Shown here piece by piece: positions 34,810-45,609 of a DNA stretch of 64,000 bases. The DNA comes from Durusdinium trenchii. Lineage: Eukaryota > Sar > Dinophyceae > Suessiales > Symbiodiniaceae. The notes beneath the pieces were generated by a model. The model made no database searches and was not told where the DNA came from. It saw only the letters and a list, made by a program, of their open reading frames with translations. The number at the start of each line of letters is the position of its first letter. The stretch's first letter is position 1. The stretch lies in the NCBI GenBank assembly GCA_963970005.1, contig CAXAMN010006624.1, positions 76,285-140,284 on the forward strand. The letters are read 5' to 3'. A program made the position numbers and the translations under genes.

Positions 34810-35750
34810 GGCCACCTCGGGAAGGAGACAAATGGGGTTCGAGGCGATTCAAGCTCGAAGGCATGTCTGTTTTCCAAGTCTTGAGACGTTACTCTGCAAT
34901 TGCGCCATTGTGTCCTGTGCAAGTAAACAGTACAAAAAGACTTCCCTCTTGCGTACACTGTGAATATACAGATTGTGGTTACTTGGAGGGGTCATTTTGG
35001 TCTAACGCCTCCATATATAGACCTGAAATTGCCGCAAGAAACATGCGAACACATCACAATGCGCCCGAACCACGCACCAACTTTTCGCAACCACTGCATC
35101 ACGGCCAATGTCCATCAATCGTGGTACACAGCAACTTTTCTTGCAAGCACTGCATGCAGTCACTGCAATCCTTCAAACAAACGAGCCACTAAGCAGTTGT
35201 TGCGAATTCATGCGAAACACTGAGAGCCTTCCAAAATAAAACAATTGGCAGGACGTTCACAACTGATGGCCATTCATCATCATTCATCGGCCCATGGACC
35301 ATGACTCTCAGGAAAACCCACTCCCTAAATAACGACGGACGTTTAATTTCAGAAGTCAAACCCTGTGACAGTCATTGATCTCCACTACATGACCCCTTAA
35401 CTTTTGCGTCATGGGTCCACACCCGACATCACGACATCCGACATCGTTGTCGTCTGAGTGGCCGCCATAGCATTGCTCGGCCACCGCAAGGACCCCCCAC
35501 AAAGGCCAAGCGAGAGATCAGGAGCCAAGAGTCAAGGGTCAAAACTAGCGGCATGGTGGACACCACTGTACTTGGACACTGCATCTTCTACATGTGGTGG
35601 AAGATGTCATCCTTCAACGGTGGGTTTGGAGACTGATGTCGCAGCAACCAAATCTTGAATGTCCTACATGAGAGATGCACAAGCGATTTGTTGAAACATT
35701 GTCCACATATGTCCACATCCAATCCGATGTTGCAAACTACCTCTAGGGTC
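34810..35750. other. Spacer, no supported gene
   Basis: Overlapping open frames without motifs. I see no repeat longer than a few words. Confidence 0.35.
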
Positions 35751-35758
35751 ATAAACAC

Positions 35759-35831
35759 CTTCGCAGTAGTTTCCAAATCGTAGGCTGATATGGCTACGTC
35801 AAAACCTTCTGCACAAATCTCCAAGAATGAA
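35759..35831 (-). CDS. Possible short exon, unidentified
   Basis: Acceptor GAGCAG|TTCATT (35831) and donor GCGAAG|GTGTTT (35759) enclose 73 bp reading SFLEICAEGFDVAISAYDLE. The frame stays open beyond the donor to 35588. The word DVAISAYD recalls a PPR first helix, but the spacing does not fit, so I do not call it PPR. Confidence 0.28.
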
Positions 35832-35839
35832 CTGCTCAT

Positions 35840-38690
35840 GGTCAGAACGCGGTTGTTGATCGTCAAAACACGTAGACTCAGGAATTCACCATTTCTGCAC
35901 CTGTTCCCAGGCTTCACGTGTCAGTGCAAAAGCCGGTCCCTTTCGGGGGGGTGCCTCCCACCAAACCCGGTAGACCCGGAAGACGGAACGGCGAAAGGTG
36001 AAAAAAAAAAGGTGCAGCTCGAGTCCGATCTTCAAAAACAATGTACTTATAAACCCCCTAAACCCACCAAACCTGACCCAAACGCCTTCTCATCAGGTAT
36101 TTGGAGGCCGATAATAGGGATTGGACAAGTATACTATATGGCAGTCGTCCTACACCTTCGGACATTCACCATGGCTTGAGCTCAAACAGTGTCTGAATTG
36201 CCTGGAAGCACAAATCAGCATGACAGAGTTCGGGTGGTTTTGGGGTACCCCCCAAAAACACATATAGAGCTCCTCAATCCCCAACCATTGGGTGTTGGAA
36301 ACGTTCATCCACACCCACATACAAACACGTCCCCTCATCCAACCCTCTGACTCCGGGGCAGTCCAACGTCAGGTCCATAGAAACCGTTCCGGTGCTCCGG
36401 TGCTCGGTTCGACCCTTCCAAAGCATTGGGAAAGAATGGGAATAGTGATATGGAGTCTCACACAGTACCTCAGAACATAGGTACAAAATAGAACAAGTAT
36501 ACATGTGTTTTATATGGTCATGTTCGCAGCATGTTCTTTCTTTTGAGGGGGTACAGTACTGAAATCCGTAGTAAACCAATGGTTGTTTCATGTTGCATCG
36601 GTACCCTAGACCTCCTGGCCTACCTCCGTTTCGATGGTTGGGGAAAAAGTGGTGGAGACCTAGGGGCTCCAACCACCAGAGGATATGGTTGGAGACCTAG
36701 GGGTACATAGCTATGAAATGACTTGGACCTTTGATGCACCACCCGACCCCTTGCGCGTCCAACGCCCCCGCCCGCGTCGCAAGCGTCACGCGTCGCTGCC
36801 TCACGGCTGGGCACCGGCTCGGCCTCCGAGTTTCGGCGCACATGGCACGACCCTCCGTTCGTCAAGCAGTCATGGAACAGGTCATACAGGCATAAAGGTG
36901 TTTGCGGAGGGTTTAGAGGGTCCAAATACCTTCTGAGGAGGTCCTTCTGAGGAGGTACTTGGAGCCCTAGGGTATAGGAATGCCACTAGGGATCCCGAAT
37001 TTTTCCACCTATTAGATTCTGTACTGTTTATAAGGTCGGACCTTTGCGACCGAAAGATACGAATGGAGCAAGTGGGCACACTCCAGTGACGGCCAGGCCG
37101 TGTCTTTTCCGTCACGTATGAGCTGAAGGCAACTGATTTTTACTCATGGATGGTCCCAACTTGCTGCAAGAACACAGATCTGGGCTACAGAATAACTCAC
37201 AATTAAATATCTATAACATTATATGATATGTTTTGTAAATGTTTTGTAGATACAGGCCAGTATGTTCGATGGGGCTGAACTATATAGAATGCTGTTCTTC
37301 AACCCGGCCACACTGTCATGCCAAAGAAGGTGTTTCGGACAGGTCTGGTTGGACTGCCCAAGATCGACTCGTGCAACACCTCCCGTTTGAGATCCTGACC
37401 CTTGGATCTGTCATGTAGCTTCCGCATGTTTTCAAGCAGTCCGTCACAGTTCCAGCCGTCTTTGCATTGGTCCAAACTCAGAGGGTCCAACTACTTCTGG
37501 GTTGGTCTCTTCCAGTGGTCCACTAGGGCCTCCAGATCGGTCCGTGGCCGCGCCACGTATACGACGAGCGAGCGTTCGCCAGCTCCAGATGACAAAGATT
37601 AAAACCAAAAGTTCCCTGTTTGGGGGTGTCTATATAAAATATATGGCCTATATAGAGGTTAAGGAGTGACCTTTAAACTTTGTTGGGGAGCACTGGAATG
37701 TCCCTGCAAACGTTGCAAAGCTGCAGGATCTTGGCGGGGAGCTGCCAAATCGTTGCGGGTAGTGGGCTGACGTTGCAAGGTTTTGGATGGCATGGGGCTG
37801 ACTAAAAGACTACAAGGGAACAAATATCAAAACAAGGTTGCGAACAATTACACCTAATCAATCACAGACCTCCGCAAACTGTTTTTTTGGTTCCTCTACT
37901 GCACAAAGTTGAATCCCCCGACTCCTAACAACCCATATCCAGCAGGGGGGGGGCCCTCCCAGGGACCGTGCGCACCCGCCATGCACTCGGAAATCTGAGG
38001 CCCCAGACCGAACGGGAGCTCCGAAGCACAGGAGAAGGCCTCCACAGGTGGGCACACCGATGGATGATGCTGCAATCCTCTGGACCGGGATCAAGACTTT
38101 GAGATCTTCAGAACTTGCTACCTTATTTTGCATGCAACCACTGGCATGCTTCATTGAAACGGGCCACCGATCCAAACGATGGCACCAATCCTCTGCGTGT
38201 GCACATGGCATTTTGGATGCCTGGGAATTCAAGATTCAAATAATACATCCTCACAGCAAAGAACCCTTCTCGGTCGCACACCTCAAGTTCCTCGAAAGAA
38301 AGATTGAACTTTATCAAGAGCTTTGTTTCCATGGATGAAGTGGTGTCTTGATATGTTTGCGGACCGAGCGTGCGCATGGTAAACATCGCCAAACTGATTG
38401 AAATGTTGGATCAAAAAACAGAAACACACTTCCCTAGCTAGCAGTTCTCAGCCACGTTCACGTTCGACCCGCTGCAGCTCTTCTCCCACCATCATTCCTT
38501 TAGGTACAGACTTTCACCGAGGGCTTTGAACGACCCATAAAGATGAAGGATCATGAAAGGCTCCCCTGGTTCCTCAGTTCGTGACCGATCTTGATACCCT
38601 GGTTTGATGTCACAAGGCCTCTTAAGGGTCCTTGGCTGGTCGCTACCTTTTCTGTCAATATCATGTTGACTTCCAAGTGCATGTTGGGGG
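35840..38690. other. Spacer with dispersed repeats
   Basis: Repeat-family copies lie at about 36600-36712 (GGCTCCAACCACCAGAGG, then GGTTGGAGACCTAGGG) and 36905-36975 (ACCTTCTGAGGAGG twice). A GC-rich patch at 36745-36860 is open in several frames. A minus-strand NEACQWLHA near 38150 is a weak echo of a PPR helix. No exon is supported. Confidence 0.35.
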
Positions 38691-38693
38691 AAC

Positions 38694-38818
38694 CTAGTAG
38701 TTTCTTGCTACTGGTAGTCATGCCCTTAGCTACTAGTAGTCATGCCCTTAGCTACTAGTAGCGTCCTTGCTCCCAGTAGCGATGCCCCCTTGTTACTAGT
38801 AGTTTCTTGCTACCAATA
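38694..38818. repeat. CTACTAGTAG-type dispersed tandem repeat, copy 4 (longest)
   Basis: At least five units, for example GCTACTAGTAGTCATGCCC twice in tandem, then GCTACTAGTAGCGTCCTTGC and CTTGTTACTAGTAGTTTC. The unit is about 21-26 bp. This is the cleanest copy of the family. Confidence 0.8.
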
Positions 38819-38819
38819 T

Positions 38820-39690
38820 ATCACCACACTTTCAAGCTGTTCGGCGCCTCCGAGCCACCGCTCCTGCGCATATGCGAGTGTGAGGGGGCTGGCATTGGGC
38901 ATATGCGTGTGTGTTCAGGCCACAAATGGCAGGCTCAACGGCTGTTGAGCTTATGGACACTTTCGATTTTTGACTTTCGGACCGGTCCGTACGGCGCACC
39001 GCCTCGCATGCATTCAGTCTAATTACGTGCTCCGGTAGCATAATCCAGGCCATGACTCTCGTGGTCATCAGCTGCCTCAAAGAGCTCAGACCTTATGGGA
39101 GATCTTACTCCAAAGGGTTCCCAACCAGGGTCGTCCGGCAGAGCTCAGCTGTGAGCTGGCAGAAAGCCGGTGGGTACTCTTTCAACTTTGAGGTACGCCA
39201 GGCCTCATTGGCTTTGCCAATGGAGGTTGCGCTTCATTAGTGCGCGTTACGCGTTTGCGCATTTTATGCGCTCGGGAACGCCTCCCAAAAGCAGTCCCCC
39301 ATGGTAGCCTTGTTCTCGGAGCTCTTGTAAGCTGTGTTCAACTATATATATATATAAACATATATATATAGCAAAGATGCACCATACTCCGGCGAATGCG
39401 CCCATTGCAACCCAGCCACTAAACGTTTTGGCTCTGGGGGGTGGCGCATATCGCGAGCTGCTTGGCGTCGGTTGCGAAAGCGACAGAGACGGCACGTGGA
39501 AGCGCTGGAACCAGCACAGGGCGTCAATCCACGTCTGCCCATGCGATTGCAGGGTGTCCAACATTTTCTGACCAAAGCTCGTATTCAGTCGAAGCTCGTC
39601 CGAGCTCTATGATTGGATGCACAAGCGTTCAATTAGTTTGCCAGTGTGAGCAGTCACCAGGGTATACGTATAGTCGCTTGCTTCCACAGC
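38820..39690. other. Spacer
   Basis: A segment at about 38933-38966 (GGCTGTTGAGCTTATGGACA) recurs at about 41400-41430. AT-rich hairpin TATATATAT sequences lie at 39340-39371. No exon is supported. Confidence 0.35.
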
Positions 39691-39699
39691 GTGAGCGGC

Positions 39700-40376
39700 C
39701 TGGACAAGTTTCACAGTGCAACCCAGGCACCGAAAGCTTTGCCCGTGCTTGGGACGAGCTAGGCTTTCGACTGGCCTTCCACTTTGCTGTCGCCTGGTCC
39801 GCGCGTTTTCCCACCGTGCTGTGACACTCTGATCTCTTTTGGAAGACTGTCTCCACTACATGCGGACTGTCTGAAAAGCATTTGACATAAAGCCCGGCTT
39901 CTAGAGGACACAGTTTCTCACCCCGACCCTTGTTGCACATCAAGCAACGCACAGCAAAGCTGCAGATCCCCTCACGAACCTCGCGATGGACGGCTGCCAT
40001 CGACATTGACTGTCTATAGTCCCCTCTTCCATGGCTGCACCATGAAGACTTGCAATACTCTGCAGCACCTTTGGGTGTCATGTCTCGGGAACCACCTAAC
40101 TTAACCACAGGCGGCTGCAACCGAAGCGCAGGCGGCTTCTGCCTCTGTGCTTCTTCCTTTCTATGCCCGGCTGGTGCCTCAGATTGCGACACTCCCATAT
40201 ACAGGCAAATACAAATACCTTCCTTGGAATCCGGATCTCAAACTTCCCCGGATACTCTTCCATGTCTGTGGGTACAGCTAGTGCCTTGTGCTCCACAGTC
40301 GCATACTTCTTGCATGCCAAAGGCGTCACTGCCCGCAAGGCTTTCACAAACTCAATGTTGGCTGGACCCCAGTTAA
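39700..40376 (-). CDS. Probable two-exon gene fragment, unidentified protein
   Basis: The first exon (40376-40219) starts after TTGCCAG and reads NWGPANIEFVKALRAVTPLA, then TDMEEYPGKFEIRIPRK, ending AAGGAAG|GTATTT. A 41-nt GT-AG intron (40218-40178) is followed in phase 0 by a second exon from 40177: APAGHRKEEAQRQKPPALRL, then several cysteine pairs (CLMCNKGRGEKLC, CETCP). A GC-type donor TCCAG|GCCGCT would end it at 39700. Removing the short intron is what keeps the frame, which supports the model, although 41 nt is unusually short. The cysteines could bind metal, but no known finger pattern fits. Confidence 0.42.
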
Positions 40377-40385
40377 CTGGCAAGG

Positions 40386-40870
40386 GTAGTGGGTGGGCTT
40401 AATGAGAATAAAAAAGAAAAAGGTTGTGGATGAAAAGGGTGCGTGGCTCAAAACGAAGGGGTTACGGGATCAAACAGGCAGTGTCGTGGGTCAGATGAAG
40501 AGAGAGGGATGCAGAAGGAGAAACAGTTCCTCTCCATGCGTCTTCCTCTCATACAGCGTGCCCGGGGGTCTATGAGGTCAAGAAACCTGGGTTCTGGGTC
40601 AAACAAAAAGTGCTGCGGGGTCAAAGAAAATAGGACCGTGGGTCAGAAAAGAGGGTTAGTGGTCAACAAAAATGGTCCTTGGTCAAAATGAAAGGGCTGC
40701 GGGGGTCAAAAAAAAGGGACCGTGGGTCAAAGAGAAAGGGTTGCGGAGGTCAAAAAAGGGCGGCAAAAAAAACACGGATTGGAAACAGACTGGTCAAGAA
40801 AGAAGGGTTGTCGGTCAAAAAAAGAAGAGTGGTGTGTTAAATTATCCCGGCAAGAGACCCCAAACAGTGT
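40386..40870. repeat. Degenerate GGTCAAAA-rich tandem array
   Basis: Words such as GGGTCAAAAAAAAGGGACC, GTGGGTCAAAGAGAAAGGG and TTGCGGAGGTCAAAAAAGG repeat roughly every 20-30 bases with much drift. K- and G-rich translations here come from the repeat. Confidence 0.7.
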
Positions 40871-40919
40871 GTGAGGTCTATAAGCAAAATGTCTAGAGAT
40901 CTAGACGCTTTGGGGTCCA

Positions 40920-41082
40920 GAGAGGTGATGGTGGTGATGAAGGTGGAGATCGTGGTGGTGGTGGCAGTGGTGGTGAGTGTGAGTGTGAGTGTCTGCGAGT
41001 GGGAGTGAGAGTGTGGGTGTTGGAGTGTGCGTGCGTGCGTGCGTGCGAGGGAGGGAGGGAGGGAGGGAGGGAGGGAGGGATA
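40920..41082. repeat. Compound simple repeats
   Basis: In order: interrupted GGTGGTGAT trinucleotides, GTGAGT units, (GCGT) units and (GGGA) units ending at about 41082. On the minus strand this yields P-, S- and H-rich frames with no coding meaning. Confidence 0.9.
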
Positions 41083-41089
41083 TGGCGTG

Positions 41090-41695
41090 TATCGTTCAGC
41101 TTCGATCCCAATGCGATGGAGACTATCCGATTTGTGAAACTTGAGTACAACTGGAAATGATACGTACTACAGTAGCTGATTCGCTGAGCGTCTCATAAAT
41201 CCGCGCCAAACCGGCAAGGCGGTCACGCAGTAAAGTTTTCCTTTGGCTCCAAATGGCTTCAGCCAACACGCTTTCCAAACCCACTCAAGGATGGAAATAG
41301 TCGTCGTGGATGGATACTTCATTAACAGTGATTTCCAAAAGCATGTTTTCAATATTTTCACGTGACCTCTCATCAGCGTCTGACCTGTCTCAATGGAATG
41401 CTCAATGGCTGTTGAGCTTATGGACAATTGAAAAAAAAGCTGAGTGACGACATGTTAAACGTTGTTAAACTGTGCTGTTGTGTACAAGTCTGCCACGTGC
41501 GTGTGCGTCCGTGTGAGACCCCAGGTGGTTCCAAGGGGGACCTCAAGAAGTCCATGTTGCACGACCATTGCTTCAGTGATCTGTGCAAGGTCCGCGCGCG
41601 AGGGTGACTGAGCTGGCGCACGCTATGGTGGACTGGCACTCGCTGCGACATGATGACGTGACTGGAGGAGCACTCGCTGCGACATTTTAAGTGGA
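41090..41695. other. Spacer
   Basis: Apart from the short segment at about 41400-41430 shared with 38.94 kb, I see nothing supported. Confidence 0.35.
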
Positions 41696-41702
41696 AGATT
41701 GC

Positions 41703-41901
41703 CTGGTTCTGTTGCAACCATACTTGGCGTGCTTCTCTCGAAACATCTCTCACATCGGACACGGGTTCTCCGTTTCGCTCGCGAGACGATCGACCGGTGA
41801 GACGATCGGAGTCATCGGGTCCAGGTCGTCCGGTCCCGTGACCTGCGACCGGCACCGACTGGTCCTGGCTTCGATCCATCGCGAGGAGCCTCGCGTGGAG
41901 C
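41703..41901 (-). CDS. Possible exon with GC-type donor, unidentified
   Basis: A GC-rich segment runs from acceptor TCACCAG|GCTCC (41901) to AACCAG|GCAATC (41703), which fits a GC donor. The frame is hydrophilic and rich in D, R and S: RSQDQSVPVAGHGTGRPG, then EPVSDVRDVSREARQVWL. It may be a low-complexity linker of a larger protein. No family recognised. Confidence 0.33.
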
Positions 41902-41909
41902 CTGGTGAA

Positions 41910-43060
41910 TCCATGTGAATCCATGGTGGCTGGACAAGGAGCGGAATCCCTAAGAATTGATGCGTGGAATATGCATATATGAACATATACGACATGAACA
42001 AAATAAGGTCGAATCCCTGGAATTATATGTGCCTGGATTGACCAATGAGACCACCCGAATCTCTATATATTTGTATATTATATATAGGGACAGTCAAAAC
42101 TCCTTAATTATTCCTCAACTTACAAGTGGACGTCATCGGTTTTGAGTTAGACCTTATCGTGTTGCAGGGTTTTGTGCACAAACCTACCCCTCTTTCCTAA
42201 AGTGGTCTTCGCATGTTTTGACCATGGCTCATATCCAAAATGGTCTTTGGATGACCCCCAAAAAAGGAATTTCCTTGACCTTGGTTGGGTGGTGCGAACA
42301 AAGTAAATATAAGCAGAAGTGTCTGGATGTGTCTGGGTGTTCTCGAGGATGGGTCGGATCGACGGCAGACCATCAACGGTCTCCCACACCACACTGGTGC
42401 AGGTGCGAGCACCGGGGAATGAGAAAAAGGCTTCCCGCAAGGCATTGACTCTTTCGGAGCCGTTGATTCAAGAGAAGAAACGGCTCAAAGCACACTGCAA
42501 ACATCTGCAAACAGTTCCAGCACACTGCAAGCGGTCGCTGAAAACACCCTTGTGACTCGGTGTAAAAAGGCTTCAATGGCATTGAACAGGTCTGTTGGAC
42601 TGTTGGCCAGCATTAGCCAGCTGGGCCTGAGTGATTCCAGTCTGCGCGTTTGTCTGCACGCTGTCTGCATCCTCATAGTCTTGAAGAATTGCCTCTGGTT
42701 TTTTTGGGCCAAAGCTTTGGCCATCCCGCTCTGGGCATCTCTCACTGCGAGATGGCCATGCTACCGGCATGCTCGAAGGTACGGCTGCCAGCACACGTCC
42801 TTGGGTGGCTTGGAAAGCTGGCAGAACCGGTACCCGCATGTGTTCCAACAAGAATGAAACCGGTACCCGCGGAAGTAGAAGTAGTGAGCCATGTCAATCA
42901 GCATATTTAGTACATGTGGTTCCAACATGGATTCTCAGAGTGAACTCATCTCTGACGGGTTGATCTCTGACGAGTTGCTCTTTCCTTTTTGCACGTTTGT
43001 TATCAACACTCCTACTGTGCTGGCTGGCATGTAAGGTTCAAAGAAAGGATTCAAACAATT
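41910..43060. other. Spacer, coding status unclear
   Basis: At 42485-42851 two minus-strand frames and one plus-strand frame are all open with protein-like text (for example minus ILQDYEDADSVQTNAQTG). No splice-site pair or motif decides. Otherwise nothing is seen. Confidence 0.3.
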
Positions 43061-43066
43061 AGACTC

Positions 43067-43134
43067 AGTCATATCCAATTCTTCTAAAACCACCCCATCC
43101 AGTCATATCCAATTCTTCTAAAACCACCCCATCC
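43067..43134. repeat. Exact 34-bp tandem duplication
   Basis: The 34-base unit beginning AGTCATATCCAATTCTTC occurs twice in a row with no difference. Confidence 0.9.
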
Positions 43135-43139
43135 AAGGA

Positions 43140-45530
43140 CACGTCCAGCCATGAAGAACTCAGAACGCCAAGCACTGATGGATGTTCGTTCGTCTCAGTT
43201 CTGATGGATGTCTTGAAAAGGGCCGAAGTGATCTGTTGGAGAGCTACTGGTGACCAACACATTCATGAGGGATGCTGTCATGAAAATGAGAGCCCAGAGA
43301 GGATCCCATTGGCAAATGGCAAATGGCATGCACCAGCCAAAGAAAGCGAAGACCATGCGGAGCCCATCGCCATTACCAAAGGTTAAAGCTCTCCAAAAGC
43401 AATTCTGAGCCAATGCCTGTATCAGGGTGCCTGTATCAGGCGTAAGCAGCTCTGACACCACGCGGCAGTGTGACCAAAGAATTCTTTTCCGCGGCAATAG
43501 GACTGTTTGCTGAAAGTGCATCCTTGTCCGAAAGATGGGAGCGTTGGACGGTTTGTCTTGACTTCTGAAACACTAAGAGTTGCATCCATTAACTTAATTC
43601 TGGTCGGGGAAATTCACACAAATGCAGGCCCGAGTTGTTAATGGTCACCAATGGACAACCCCAACCTACTCATGAAAATCTCCATTCGATGCTAGGCAGG
43701 AATTGAGGTTGTGGGAAACGTGACAAAAAACGCCCTTTTGCAATGTCTTGCCTCTGGTGAAGATCACCCGGGTCCAGAACTTAACATTAATCGAATCCAA
43801 CCTGGAGAACCACTACTGGACAGCTTCAAGAATGCCAAGTTGTTGACATGATGTCTAAATATTGGTGTCCATGCATTTCCATGTAAATTTAAATGTTGCC
43901 CATAATCATCGTCAACAACAGCTGTTCTCCAAAAGAAGTTCCCAATATACACTCACTGAGTTTATGTAGTTTTCAATATGAGTTCAATCAACTCAAACAC
44001 TGACTTGGGGATCCTTCCAGGTCACCCCGAATGTGCTCATGTTCTTCAGGCCTCTCGTGTGGTCATCCGAGATGGCTGCCTCAGGCTGGTGGACAGAATC
44101 AGCTGAGACTGAACCTTTTGGGATTGTTGATCAAGTAGAAGACGCCTTGCTCTCTGTGTTGAATCAAAACTCGCTTGGTCTTCCCAAACTACAAGCACAT
44201 TACTGTAGGCGAATTGCACCATGGCTCTTTAGGTTTCAATCCTTATCATGTGAGCAACACATTGCAGATTGACGATTGCTATTTCATGGCACAATTCCGC
44301 TGATCAGCACTGTTGAATCGAAACGGGCTGTTGGCTGTTGGCAGCAACATTGTGTTTTCTCTTGCACCAATTAACAAGGGAGAAACAATTCTTAGCTACT
44401 TACTCTCTTTACCCGTAGGGCAAGATGTTGTTTCGACCCTTCCCCCAATAGCAACCCATAAGGCCCATAAGTGAGTATCGAAGAGGATCTTCCTTCGAGG
44501 TAGTTGCTATCTTGGCCTGGATGTGGGCACGTCCTTGCTGAGAATTCGAGATTTCTTGAAGCAGGAACATACTCTTTTAAAAGTTTCCTTCCACATCGTC
44601 GCGGGATTTTCTGAATGGCCTCCAACATAACAAAGGATAAAATGAGCTAAAGTACTATATATATACAGTATACAAGATATTGCAAGATGCATTGCATGAA
44701 CAGTGCTCTGCTGACTTGCACCTTTTGGGCATTCCAGATTTCGGGGGGGAGGGGTGCACATTCTCCCAGAAAGACATGTTATATAAACAAACAACAAGAA
44801 CACTAAGCACCACCCCATTGGAACTTTTGATGATCGCTGATGATTGTTTTACAGTAGTTAATTGAAATCGTCAAACATCATTGTGATCCATGGCTCAAGT
44901 CGCTAACGTCGCGTGCTGCAAAATTACGGTCGTTGTCCACAAATCGCAAAGGTACGTTGAAATCGCTGGCAAATATTCCATGGCAACGGAGGATGCAACC
45001 CAAGCTCATATGAAAACGAACAACTGGCCGCATCTACCAACTACCTAGCATCCACTTGATTTATTAATCCATTCATGCAGAAAGGATTGGAATGAGGCAC
45101 CAAATGGTCACCCTGTTTACATAAGCCCGAATGGTTGGACCGTCCAGCTGCACCGCGACGTCTGTTGGACGCCTTCACCGGTTGATCCGCCGGTGACTCG
45201 GTCTGCTCAGGGCGCCGCACAAACGCCAGCGCTTCTGAAGCCCTTTAAGTCGTCATGCTGCGCAAGGTAGGGGTGAAGGTACATCATTCTGCCCACTGGC
45301 TGTGTATAAACCTGTCAGCAACTCCAAGGGTCCTAGTGAAAAGAACATGGAGCTTGCAACAAAAAGGTCTCCAAATTGCCATAGGCTCCACTCAGCCATA
45401 GGCTTCCACTGGCAGCAACCTCAGTCCTTGCGACCGTCGTTGGCCTCCCTCTAAGGTTCCGGGCGCCGCCGTGGCCGGACGGCTCGCGCGCTCCGCACCT
45501 TTCCGGAGGAGGCGGCATCGCATGGAGCGA
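43140..45530. other. Spacer, no supported gene
   Basis: A minus-strand frame at 43270-43390 reads a hydrophobic stretch (FGWCMPFAICQWDPLWALI) that could be a membrane segment but lacks clear exon ends. The plus strand at 44020-44272 also reads protein-like. A GC-rich patch at 45140-45245 is open on the minus strand. None is firm. Confidence 0.3.
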
Positions 45531-45535
45531 TCGGA

Positions 45536-45602
45536 CGGGCATCGCTACGAACGGGCTCCTGGGCTGTCTACGAACGGAACAAGGACGCTACGAACGGAGC
45601 TT
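45536..45602. repeat. CTACTAGTAG family, diverged copy 5
   Basis: GGGCATCGCTACGAACGGG, CTCCTGGGCTGTCTACGAACGG and AACAAGGACGCTACGAACGG match the 3.35-kb array, with CTACGAACGG in place of CTACTAGGAGC. Confidence 0.6.
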
Positions 45603-45609
45603 TTATGGA

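Noticed and set aside
38120..38175. Minus-strand NEACQWLHAK as a PPR helix
   Set aside because: QW is present, but the residues before it do not form a first helix and the frame stops at once.
42485..42857. Gene at 42.5-42.9 kb
   Set aside because: Two minus frames and one plus frame overlap; none has a domain or clean exon ends.
44890..44905. ATGGCTCAAG as a spliced-leader remnant
   Set aside because: Only the last eight bases agree with the leader; no gene follows.
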